From assembly GCF_014295035.1 (NCBI RefSeq), contig NZ_CP060404.1:4806001-4870000 (forward strand): a DNA stretch of 64,000 nucleotides, read 5' to 3'. The notes under the pieces were generated by a model. That model was not told where the DNA came from and did not search any database. It saw nothing but the letters and a program-made list of their open reading frames with translations. Both the position numbers and the translations under genes were made by a program. The stretch comes from Streptomyces buecherae. GTDB taxonomy: Bacteria; Actinomycetota; Actinomycetes; Streptomycetales; Streptomycetaceae. Positions 1-9,429 of the stretch are shown in pieces. Every line of letters begins with the position of its first letter. Position 1 is the first letter of the stretch.

Positions 1-522
1 GTGGAGCCGGGCGTCAAGACCGGCGTGCCGATCCTGATGGACCACCCCAAGGAGGTCGGCGCGGACCGGATCATCAACGCGCTGGCGGCGGTGGAGCTGT
101 ACGAAGGGCCGTGCGTGGTCGTGGACTTCGGCACGGCGACGACGTTCGACGCGGTCAGCGCGCGCGGCGAGTACGTCGGCGGCGTCATCGCCCCCGGCAT
201 CGAGATCTCCGTGGAGGCGCTCGGCGTCAAGGGCGCCCAGCTCCGCAAGATCGAACTGGCCCGGCCGCGCAGCGTCATCGGCAAGAACACGGTCGAGGCG
301 ATGCAGTCCGGCATCCTGTACGGCTTCGCGGGCCAGGTGGACGGCGTCGTCGCGCGCATGGCCCGCGAGTTGGCCGACGACCCCGACGACGTCACGGTCA
401 TCGCCACCGGCGGCCTGGCGCCGCTGGTCCTCGGCGAGGCGTCGGTCATCGACGAGCACGAACCCTGGCTGACCCTGATAGGGCTGCGCCTGGTGTACGA
501 GCGCAACGTCTCCCGCACCTGA
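1..522 (+). CDS. coaX: Type III pantothenate kinase, C-terminal part (start outside window)
   Basis: CoaX phosphorylates pantothenate in the first step of coenzyme A synthesis in the cytoplasm. The window opens inside the gene: 173 residues remain of a protein that is usually about 260, so the N-terminal ATP-binding part is missing. Visible family motifs are the GADRIINALAA segment, the VVDFGTATTFD motif (ASKHA-fold phosphate and pantothenate site) and the GGVIAPG loop, then ATGGLAPLV near the end. The GTG at base 1 is in frame but cannot be the true start. In Streptomyces this gene normally lies upstream of the lsr2-clpC region, as here. Identity is secure. Confidence 0.95.
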   Translation: MEPGVKTGVPILMDHPKEVGADRIINALAAVELYEGPCVVVDFGTATTFDAVSARGEYVGGVIAPGIEISVEALGVKGAQLRKIELARPRSVIGKNTVEAMQSGILYGFAGQVDGVVARMARELADDPDDVTVIATGGLAPLVLGEASVIDEHEPWLTLIGLRLVYERNVSRT

Positions 523-1393
523 CCTGACCTGAGCGGGGCCTGCCGGTCGGGCGCGCGCGTCGCGCCGCGCGCGCCCGGGCGCATTCCGGATGCGCTTTTC
601 CCAGCGGTCGCAATGGTCCGGTCCTGGGCGGGCGGCCCGGGCCCACGGTGTGCGTTCTCCGGGCCCGCCCGCGCGGCCCGGGGCCCGCCCGCGCCTCCGG
701 TTGGGCAGCCTATCGGAACCGCCACCGGGACATATCCTGGCCACGCGCCACGGCACCGCCTCCCGCGCCCGGTACCGGCACTCGGCGAATCGCGCGCGAG
801 TACCCGCGACTTCGCCGGCTACACGCCGCGTACCCGTACCGAGAATTCCGCTCCCATTGCCGTAGTCCTCACTCGGCCGCTCTCTCCGCGCTGGAAACCG
901 TGCGCATAAGCGCGATTCAGCGCGACCTTATTCAGATCTGATCGGTGATGACAGATTTTGCAAGCCGCGATTGCACTCTGTGATTGCCAACGGGTTACGA
1001 AACGACTACGCGGCGATAGGCGCACAACGGCGCGCGAAGGCGCGAACTACGGCGTATCACGGGGCGTATCCAGCCATCCGGCCACCCGACGCACCATACG
1101 AACGCCGCCCGCACCCACCGCGCGCGGAACGCGGGCCGCGCCGGCCGCCTCCGCCGTACGGACCCGCCGAGCGAATCGCCGCAGGTGAGACGGGGCGGAG
1201 CGGGCGGTGCGGCGGGGCGTGCGGGGTACGTGCGGGCTGCGTGCGACCCGCGTACCCCGCGCACGGCGGGACCGGCGCGGGCGGGGCGTGCGCGGGCGGG
1301 GCCGGAACGCGGGGAGAGCGGCCATGCGACGGAGGCGCGCCCCGGTATGGCGTACTGAGCGATATTTGTCCGCTTAGCACTTAAAGTCGTGCC
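523..1393. other. Long gene-poor intergenic spacer
   Basis: This 871-bp stretch follows coaX. Its first half is GC-rich and low in complexity. Bases 900-1060 are noticeably less GC-rich than the flanks. All open frames here are short, arginine/proline-rich and lack a convincing ribosome binding site, so I see no gene. A promoter for the next gene probably lies near 1350-1385, where the sequence becomes relatively AT-rich (the TTGTCCG and TTAAAGT region). Confidence 0.5.
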
Positions 1394-2308
1394 ATGCCCA
1401 CGCCCTATGGATCGCGAGGCGGCATGGCGTTCAGCGCGGACGAGCTGCGCGTGCTGCGACGTGCCCTCGCGCTCGCGCTCGAACCGTCCACCGCCGCCCC
1501 CCAGGACACCCCCACCGCCTCCGGCCCCGCACGCGCCGCCCACGGCGCGGACGGGCATCGGATCCCGTTCGCCCCGGGCCAGCGGGTCGGGCCGGGATCG
1601 GACCGGGACGAGGAGGTACGGGAGTTCCTGCGACTGGCCCAGAGCGTGGACGAGGCGGCGCGGGAGGGCGGCCGGCTCCGCGCCTTCCTGCTGGCCGAAC
1701 TCGACCGCTACCGGGCCGCCCTGCCCGGCACGGCTGTGAGCTACCTGGAGCAACTGGCGGGCGCCGTCGCGGCCGGCTACGTGCCGTGCGCTGCGGACCT
1801 GGTCGCCCTGCGCGCGCTGTGCGCCACCCCGGCGAGCCCAGCCGAGACGCGCCGGCGCACCACCCTGCTGCGCCGCTGCGAGTGGCTAGCCGAGAGGGAG
1901 GTGCGGGCCCGCCGGGTCGCCCTGCCGGGCGGCAGGGCGCCCGCCCCGCCCCCCAACGCCGGCCCGGCCACGGCCCGCCCGCACGCCCCGCACCCGAGGC
2001 GCGGCCAGGCTCCGTGGGTCGCGAGCCCGGGCGTGGGCGACACGCCGGACGGGCCCGCGAACGAGTCCCCCGACAAGGCCCCGGGAAAGTCACCGGACAA
2101 GTCCCCCGGCACGTCCCCTGGCCAACCCCCGGACAAGGCGCCCGGACCGGTCAGGCGGCCCCCCGGCGGGCCCGAGCCGAGCGCGCCGCGCCGCCCGGTA
2201 CCCACGCCGGGCGAGGTCTTCCCGCCCAAGCGCCCCACCGCCGCACCGTCCCCGGCCCCACCCGCCGACGACCGCCTGCCCACCCTGCTGCCGGCCCGCT
2301 CGGCCTGA
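1394..2308 (+). CDS. Hypothetical protein with proline-rich C-terminus
   Basis: The product is 304 residues from the ATG at 1394. A second ATG at 1424 (beginning MAFSADELRVLRRALAL) follows GAGGCGG and could be the true start. The N-terminal 170 residues are helical and charged, with a FLLAELDRYR segment and a repeated leucine/arginine pattern that may form a helical domain. The C-terminal 130 residues are a Pro/Ser/Lys-rich low-complexity tail with repeats of the type PDKSPGTSPG. No signal peptide or membrane segment is visible. I do not recognise a functional family; hypotheticals of this kind sit between coaX and lsr2 in Streptomyces. Confidence 0.7.
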   Translation: MPTPYGSRGGMAFSADELRVLRRALALALEPSTAAPQDTPTASGPARAAHGADGHRIPFAPGQRVGPGSDRDEEVREFLRLAQSVDEAAREGGRLRAFLLAELDRYRAALPGTAVSYLEQLAGAVAAGYVPCAADLVALRALCATPASPAETRRRTTLLRRCEWLAEREVRARRVALPGGRAPAPPPNAGPATARPHAPHPRRGQAPWVASPGVGDTPDGPANESPDKAPGKSPDKSPGTSPGQPPDKAPGPVRRPPGGPEPSAPRRPVPTPGEVFPPKRPTAAPSPAPPADDRLPTLLPARSA

Positions 2309-2475
2309 CCCGCGCCCCGGCGTACGCCCTGCCCGCGCACCCGGCGGGCCCGCGCGCGGCACCGGCGGCCCGGGCCGCCGGGCGGGGTCCGCGCGCCGGA
2401 TGTGCCGGCCCCTGTCGGGGCGGCCCGGGGGCACCCCGTAACCTGGGGTCCTCAAGCACAGGGAGGCCGACACTC

Positions 2476-2661
2476 ATGGATTACGTCTCCGCGCTGGTCC
2501 CGCCCGCCGTGATGGCCGTGGCCTTTATCGCGCTGATCAAGACGATCGTGAAGAGCCAGGGTGGCGTCAACAAGAGCAAGGAAGACGCCGCCGTGGACGC
2601 CGCGCTGGTGCGCTCCGACGCGGCCAAGCGGGACGGCGTGCCGGAGGGCCAGGGCGCCTGA
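2476..2661 (+). CDS. Small membrane-anchored hypothetical protein
   Basis: This 61-residue protein begins at ATG 2476, preceded by AGGGAGG at a good distance. Residues 5-25 form one hydrophobic helix (VSALVPPAVMAVAFIALIKTI). A short charged cytoplasmic tail with KSKEDAAVDAAL follows. The small size, strong Shine-Dalgarno and clear helix support a real gene. The function is unknown. Confidence 0.7.
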   Translation: MDYVSALVPPAVMAVAFIALIKTIVKSQGGVNKSKEDAAVDAALVRSDAAKRDGVPEGQGA

Positions 2662-2821
2662 GCCCGCTCCGTCCTGCCGCGCCGCCGCCGGAGTTTCCCG
2701 GCCACGGCTGAGCGGTGCCGTTCACCCCGCGGGTCCACGTTCGGTGGGCCCGCTCCGGGCGTATGGGCCGGCCCGAGTGGCCGGAACGTGCGCCCTTTTT
2801 CCGGCTTCCCAAACGGGCAAA

Positions 2822-2842
2822 TGGGACATCTCCCACTATTAT
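2822..2842 (+). promoter_or_regulatory. Putative BlaI-gene promoter and operator (leaderless)
   Basis: An inverted repeat TGGGA-CATC-TCCCA lies at 2822-2835, directly against a TATTAT -10 hexamer at 2837-2842. The predicted transcription start falls on or next to the GTG start at 2849, so the mRNA would be leaderless. The repeat sits in the -35/-10 spacer, an ideal place for autorepression by the BlaI-type product. The promoter and repeat are seen in the sequence; the regulatory role is inferred. Confidence 0.45.
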
Positions 2843-2848
2843 TCAAGT

Positions 2849-3244
2849 GTGCCTCGGCCATTGGGAGAGTTGGAAGACGCGGTCATGACGCGGGTGTGGA
2901 AGTGGAACCGCCCGGTCACCGTCCGAGAAGTGTTGGAAGACCTTCAGCGGGAACGCTCCATCGCCTACACGACCGTCATGACGGTATTGGACAACCTTCA
3001 CCAGAAGGGTTGGGTGCGGCGGGAAGCAGAAGGTCGCGCCTATCGATATGAGGCCGTCTCCACCCGGGCCGCCTACGCCGCCGCACTCATGAACGAGGCG
3101 TGGTCCGCCAGTGACAACCCCGCCGCGGCGCTCGTGGCCTTCTTCGGGATGATGTCCGAAGGCCAGCGGGAAGCCCTGCGCGATGCCATGCGGGTGGTGC
3201 AACTCGACCAGCCCGACGGCACAAGCGGTGAAGCAGGGCGATAG
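2849..3244 (+). CDS. BlaI/MecI/CopY-family winged-helix transcriptional regulator
   Basis: The product is 131 residues and starts MPRPLGELEDAVM, the conserved N-terminus of this family, from GTG 2849. Residues 1-80 form the winged helix, with VTVREVLEDLQ and the recognition helix around IAYTTVMTVLDNLHQKGWV. The C-terminal half is the dimerisation helix bundle. Family members are dimeric repressors, sometimes relieved by proteolysis through a BlaR1-type sensor. No BlaR1-type peptidase gene is adjacent. The acetyltransferase begins 9 bp downstream, so the two are probably co-transcribed. The inverted repeat upstream suggests autoregulation. Confidence 0.9.
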   Translation: MPRPLGELEDAVMTRVWKWNRPVTVREVLEDLQRERSIAYTTVMTVLDNLHQKGWVRREAEGRAYRYEAVSTRAAYAAALMNEAWSASDNPAAALVAFFGMMSEGQREALRDAMRVVQLDQPDGTSGEAGR

Positions 3245-3253
3245 CGTCCGGCC

Positions 3254-3772
3254 ATGTCCCCGCTATCAAAAGCCGTCACCGTCCGCCGCGCCCGCACCTC
3301 CGATGTTCGCGCCGTCCGGCGTCTCATCGACGCGTACGTCGGCGAGGGCATCCTGCTCGACAAAGCGACCGTGACGCTTTACGAGGACATCCAGGAGTTC
3401 TGGGTAGCGGAGCGGGACGAGGACGGCGAGGTCATTGGCTGCGGCGCGCTCCACGTGATGTGGGAAGACCTGGCCGAGGTGCGCACTCTGGCCGTGCATC
3501 CGGAGCTGTCCGGCTGCGGCATCGGACACCAAGTACTGGACAAGCTGTTGCAGACGGCGCGATGGCTCGGCGTTCGGCGAATTTTCTGCCTCACCTTCGA
3601 AGTCGAGTTCTTCGGCAAGCATGGCTTCGTGGAGATCGGGGAGACGCCGGTGGACGGCGATGTCTACAGCGAGCTGCTCCGTTCCTATGACGAGGGCGTC
3701 GCTGAGTTCCTTGGCCTCGAACGGGTGAAGCCGAACACCCTTGGCAACAGTCGGATGCTTCTGCAACTGTGA
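3254..3772 (+). CDS. GNAT amino-acid N-acetyltransferase (short NAGS-type)
   Basis: The 172-residue protein has a single GNAT domain. Visible elements are the N-terminal VTVRRARTSDVRAVRRLID, the beta-4 VRTLAVHPELSG strand and the acetyl-CoA pyrophosphate loop in GCGIGHQVLD. LTFEVEFFGKHGFVEIG is the typical region of stand-alone glutamate N-acetyltransferases. Actinobacteria use such short enzymes to make N-acetylglutamate for arginine synthesis, and the family is placed next to lsr2 in Streptomyces. I infer that substrate from family resemblance only; no arg genes are nearby. The start at ATG 3254 follows the BlaI gene after 9 bp. Confidence 0.85.
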   Translation: MSPLSKAVTVRRARTSDVRAVRRLIDAYVGEGILLDKATVTLYEDIQEFWVAERDEDGEVIGCGALHVMWEDLAEVRTLAVHPELSGCGIGHQVLDKLLQTARWLGVRRIFCLTFEVEFFGKHGFVEIGETPVDGDVYSELLRSYDEGVAEFLGLERVKPNTLGNSRMLLQL

Positions 3773-3932
3773 TCGCGGGCCTCTATGTCCGAATCGCTCA
3801 CCTATCACATAGCTCCGCAACGGAGTGTTCCCACGCGGATGCGTAGCCGAACCTTCGCTGGGGGTTTGTGTTTTCTCGGGAAAAGCGGTTTGCTAATGCC
3901 TCGTAATCCCTTATCCGTGAAAGGAATCCTCA

Positions 3933-4268
3933 ATGGCACAGAAGGTTCAGGTCCTTCTTGTAGATGACCTCGACGGTGGCGAGGCTGACGAGACCGTGAC
4001 GTTCGCGCTGGATGGCAAGACGTACGAGATCGACCTCACCACGGCTAACGCCGACAAGCTTCGCTCCGCTCTGGAGCCGTACACCAAGAGCGGCCGTCGC
4101 ACCGGCGGCCGTGCCGCGGGTGGTCGCGGGCGCGTGCGCGCGGGCGCGAGCAGCAGCCAGGACACGGCGAAGATCCGTGCCTGGGCGAAGGAGAACGGTT
4201 ACGAGGTCAACGACCGCGGTCGCGTGCCCGCCACCGTGCGTGAGGCGTACGAGAAGGCCAACGGCTGA
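3933..4268 (+). CDS. lsr2: Lsr2 nucleoid-associated xenogeneic silencer
   Basis: Lsr2 is the actinobacterial H-NS analogue. It oligomerises and bridges AT-rich DNA, silencing foreign and specialised-metabolism genes. The 111-residue product has the N-terminal oligomerisation domain (MAQKVQVLLVDDLDGG, then TVTFALDGKTYEIDL), a Gly/Arg linker, and the DNA-binding domain with the AT-hook-like DRGRVP near residue 98. SD GAAAGGA precedes ATG 3933. The upstream 150 bp (3785-3932) are AT-richer than the surroundings and may contain Lsr2 binding sites, consistent with autoregulation. The last 70 bp overlap the convergent minus-strand gene. Confidence 0.97.
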   Translation: MAQKVQVLLVDDLDGGEADETVTFALDGKTYEIDLTTANADKLRSALEPYTKSGRRTGGRAAGGRGRVRAGASSSQDTAKIRAWAKENGYEVNDRGRVPATVREAYEKANG

Positions 4269-4987
4269 GTCCGGTCGTCAGCATCACGCCGCACGCACCG
4301 CAGCAGTCGGGCCCGGTGGCACTCCGTCGCCGCGGCGCTGACCAGTCGGACCAGGTCCGGAGCGTCGGCGTCGCCCCGAAAGCCGTCTCTTCCCGCACCG
4401 TCGGGAAGGCCGTGGGCCCCTCGGACTCCCTCCCCGCACCGGAGGCCGAGGGACGGCAACGCCCCGCTCGTCCCGCGCTCGGGGTTCGGGGGTCGCACCC
4501 AGGTGGCGGCCTCCGGCGAGCCCCGGCCGCCGAGGGGCGCGGGGACGGGGGCGGCCATGCGGCCACCCGCGCCGAGCGCGGTCAGCTCCAGCGGCACGCC
4601 GCCCCAGTCCCACCAGTCGAGCAGCCCGGGCAGCTCCTCGGCGCCGCCGGGGGCGACGAGGAAGTACATCGTGGGCCCGTGGACGGCCACGGGGCCGGTG
4701 TGCGACACGCGGTCGAGCATCGCGGCGCCCGCGTCGGCGGGCAACACTAGAACGTCGAAACAGAGCCCGGTCAGCAACTCGACCGGGCCCTCGCATGCCG
4801 GGGCCGTCGGCCAGCCCAACTCGTGCTCGTACCACTCGCGTACCGCACGCCAGGGCACGCGCGCGCCCGGTGTCGTACGGGGCGCGTGGGGGGTGCGCGG
4901 CGGGGCGGGTGCCGCCGCTGTCCGGTGGAGGGAAGCCATGTCCGGGGCAACCCGTCGGGGGAGCGAGGGGTTACGCTCGGTTGACAT
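4199..4987 (-). CDS. Hypothetical protein with a primase-polymerase-like segment
   Basis: From ATG 4987 (MSTERNPSLPRR) the product is 262 residues. A later ATG at residue 17 is possible. After a Pro/Ala-rich N-terminus comes REWYEHELGWPTAPACEGP, followed by LCFDVLVLPADAG, GPVAVHG and WDWGGVPLELTA. This pattern resembles Streptomyces proteins annotated as bifunctional DNA primase/polymerase N-terminal-like, but the catalytic acidic triad is not evident, so it may be a degenerate fold. The C-terminal 23 codons are antisense to the lsr2 3' end. It is convergent with lsr2 and divergent from clpC. The function is unknown. Confidence 0.7.
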   Translation of the reverse strand: MSTERNPSLPRRVAPDMASLHRTAAAPAPPRTPHAPRTTPGARVPWRAVREWYEHELGWPTAPACEGPVELLTGLCFDVLVLPADAGAAMLDRVSHTGPVAVHGPTMYFLVAPGGAEELPGLLDWWDWGGVPLELTALGAGGRMAAPVPAPLGGRGSPEAATWVRPPNPERGTSGALPSLGLRCGEGVRGAHGLPDGAGRDGFRGDADAPDLVRLVSAAATECHRARLLRCVRRDADDRTQPLAFSYASRTVAGTRPRSLTS

Positions 4988-5055
4988 GGAGTCGCTTTCT
5001 GTGCGCGGTGTGGGGTGCGCGAGCGGCGATCGAGGCTTCGCGGAGGCGCGAGGTT

Positions 5056-5069
5056 GTTCGCCCGTAGCG
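5056..5069 (+). promoter_or_regulatory. Putative ClgR box upstream of clpC
   Basis: The sequence GTTCGC-CCGTA-GCG matches exactly the GTTCGC-N5-GCG element reported for ClgR, the activator of clp and lon genes in Streptomyces. It lies 334 bp upstream of the clpC start and 69 bp upstream of the divergent minus-strand gene, within the 415-bp spacer 4988-5402. A long clpC leader is implied if it acts on clpC. The match is seen in the sequence; its use is inferred. Confidence 0.5.
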
Positions 5070-5402
5070 GATGGAACCGGGTCGCGCGGCATGGAGTGTC
5101 AGTGCGTGAGGGTAAGACAGACCTAGTGGGAAGGGGCGGCCCGGCGGGCGGGACGACCGCGCGTTCGCCATCGGCGTAGTGGCGGTGTGCGTAGAAGCTT
5201 GGCCTGCGGGAACATCGTCTCGCACCATCGGGTTGGAGCAGGTGCCGGCTGTTCGGGGCAGGAATCCCTCCCCATCGCTTGTGGGGGAGATCCCGGGTGT
5301 CGGCAGTTGGAATGAGCGGTCCCTGCTTGCGGGACTAAGCTGCGGAAGGACAGGGAGGGGATCGTCCCCGATCTTTCTGACCGCTCTGAGGAGCGATTAA
5401 CG

Positions 5403-7928
<2,526 letters not shown>

Positions 7929-7952
7929 GCAGTCGCCGGTCACCCGGCACCC

Positions 7953-7992
7953 AGCCCGCCCCGGGCCCGCTTCGGCGGACCCGGGGCGGGCT
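7953..7992 (+). terminator. Rho-independent terminator of clpC
   Basis: Two 18-nt arms (7953-7970 and 7975-7992), starting AGCCCGCCCCGGG, pair with one mismatch around a TTCG tetraloop. TTTCG follows. It lies 24 bp after the clpC stop. Confidence 0.85.
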
Positions 7993-8145
7993 TTCGCGTG
8001 CCGGCCGGAGGCGCGCCGCGGGGCCGGCTCCCGGCCCGGCCCTCTCCTGTCTTCGGGCCGCCGCTCAGCCTCCCAGCCGCCCAGCTCCCGGCGGCTCCCT
8101 GGCCCGCTCGCGGCGTGCGGCGCGGCCCACGCGTCGCTCTCCGGC

Positions 8146-8355
8146 TCACTCGTGGATGACGTGCACGCCCGCCGGCACGGCCGTCACGTGGGCCTCGCGC
8201 GGGATCTGGAGGGTGCGTAGCCGGGGGAAGGGCGCCGAGCCAGTCCATCGGTTCGTTCGGCGGGGGCGTGTATGAGCCACAGGTACGTCAGCGACCCGGA
8301 CACCAGGCCGTCCACGAGCTGGGCCGGCGTGAGCTGGCCGGTGATCCGCTCGCAC
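8146..8355 (-). pseudogene. Probable gene remnant, frameshifted
   Basis: Read on the minus strand, one frame encodes ERITGQLTPAQLVDGLVSG followed by SLTYLWLIHAP, which looks protein-like. About 45 bp further on the protein-like signal moves to another frame (LRTLQIPREAHVTAVPAG, ending VHVIHE and a stop at 8146). The simplest reading is the 3' end of a broken gene. I cannot name the family. It lies just downstream of the NACHT operon, at the likely junction of the accessory insertion with the clpC side. Confidence 0.3.
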
Positions 8356-8403
8356 GGGCGGCTCGGGCCCCCTGTCGGGCAGGCGGGCAGGGGCGCGCGG
8401 TGG

Positions 8404-9429
8404 TCACGGGCCGTGCAGGACGCCGAGGATGTCGAGGGCGCGGCGTACGTCGCGGCCGTAGACGAGGACGAAGGCCAGGATCGAGACGCCGACGATGACC
8501 GGGCCGACCGCGTCGTCCGGTAGGCCGATCAGCGCGACCGCGAACGAGGCGGCCATCGACAGCACGACGGCGGTCACCACGCGCCAGACCTCGCGGTCCG
8601 GGATCGGCTGCACACCGGCCAACTGGGCCTCGTCGAGCAGCGCGCCGATGCGGCCGGCGGTGTACCGCTCGGCGATGGTGAGCAGCAGGTCGGCGATGTC
8701 GGGCAGGGCCGCGTCGCCGTCGCTGTCGATCCGGTACTCGGCCTCTTGGAGCGCGCCGACCACCGTGCGCTGGTGCTGCTTGATCCGGCGCCGCCGGTGC
8801 CGGTAGCGGGGGAGAGAGGCCGGGAGCGTGCGGCGGGCCCGGTGCATGCCCTGGATCTCGGTGGCGACCCGGGCCAACCGGCGGGCAAGTCGTCGGCGTT
8901 GGTGGGCCTGGCGCTGGCCGCGGGTGCGGTACGCCTGGGCGCAGGCGTGGATGGCGCGGGCGATCACCACCACGGGCGCCTGTTCCCGACCGAGCCTGAC
9001 CTGCCTGTTGAGCGCGGGGACGGAGTGCAGCAGCAGCACCAGAATCGCGCCGACGAGGAAGAAGAGAAACAAGGCGGCCGAGCCGTTGACGGAGGCGGGA
9101 GTGCCACCGTGAGGGCCAAGGGGCTCCTCGTCGTACATCACGTGCGGCCCGCCCTCGTCGGCCTTGCGGGCCAGCGGTATGGCGAGGGCCACCAGGCCGC
9201 AGGTGCCGAGCAGGCCGCCCACGATGGTGACGACGCGCAGGGCGCGGGAGGCGCTGAGGTAGTACAGGTGGTTGACCCGCAGCACGACCCGCAGGGGGGC
9301 GGCTAAGGGGCGGGCTATGCCGAGGCGTTGGAGGTCGTCGCGGAGGTTGGCGATGGTGGGGGACTCGCTCGCGGTGGGGGACGGGCGGGGGCCGGGGCTC
9401 GGGCCGGTGGCCGGCGCCGGGGCGGTCAT
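8404..9429 (-). CDS. Four-TM membrane protein, overlapping partner of the NACHT gene
   Basis: The 341-residue product starts at ATG 9429, overlapping the NACHT stop as ATGA, so the two genes are translationally coupled. Hydrophobic segments lie near 64-86, 116-136, 283-302 and 308-325. Between the second and third is a 145-residue soluble region. It contains a very Arg/His-rich stretch at 168-222 (QRRRLARRLARV, YRHRRRRIKQHQR) and then a helical, acidic part. The topology suggests both termini and the basic region are cytoplasmic. I recognise no named family. Coupling to an NLR-like protein makes a membrane effector or a recruitment partner plausible, but that is inference. Confidence 0.85.
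   Translation of the reverse strand: MTAPAPATGPSPGPRPSPTASESPTIANLRDDLQRLGIARPLAAPLRVVLRVNHLYYLSASRALRVVTIVGGLLGTCGLVALAIPLARKADEGGPHVMYDEEPLGPHGGTPASVNGSAALFLFFLVGAILVLLLHSVPALNRQVRLGREQAPVVVIARAIHACAQAYRTRGQRQAHQRRRLARRLARVATEIQGMHRARRTLPASLPRYRHRRRRIKQHQRTVVGALQEAEYRIDSDGDAALPDIADLLLTIAERYTAGRIGALLDEAQLAGVQPIPDREVWRVVTAVVLSMAASFAVALIGLPDDAVGPVIVGVSILAFVLVYGRDVRRALDILGVLHGP

Noticed and set aside
995..1753. 252-residue minus-strand frame over the coaX-downstream spacer
   Set aside because: Gly/Arg-rich, overlaps the better supported 1394 gene and lacks a start signal.
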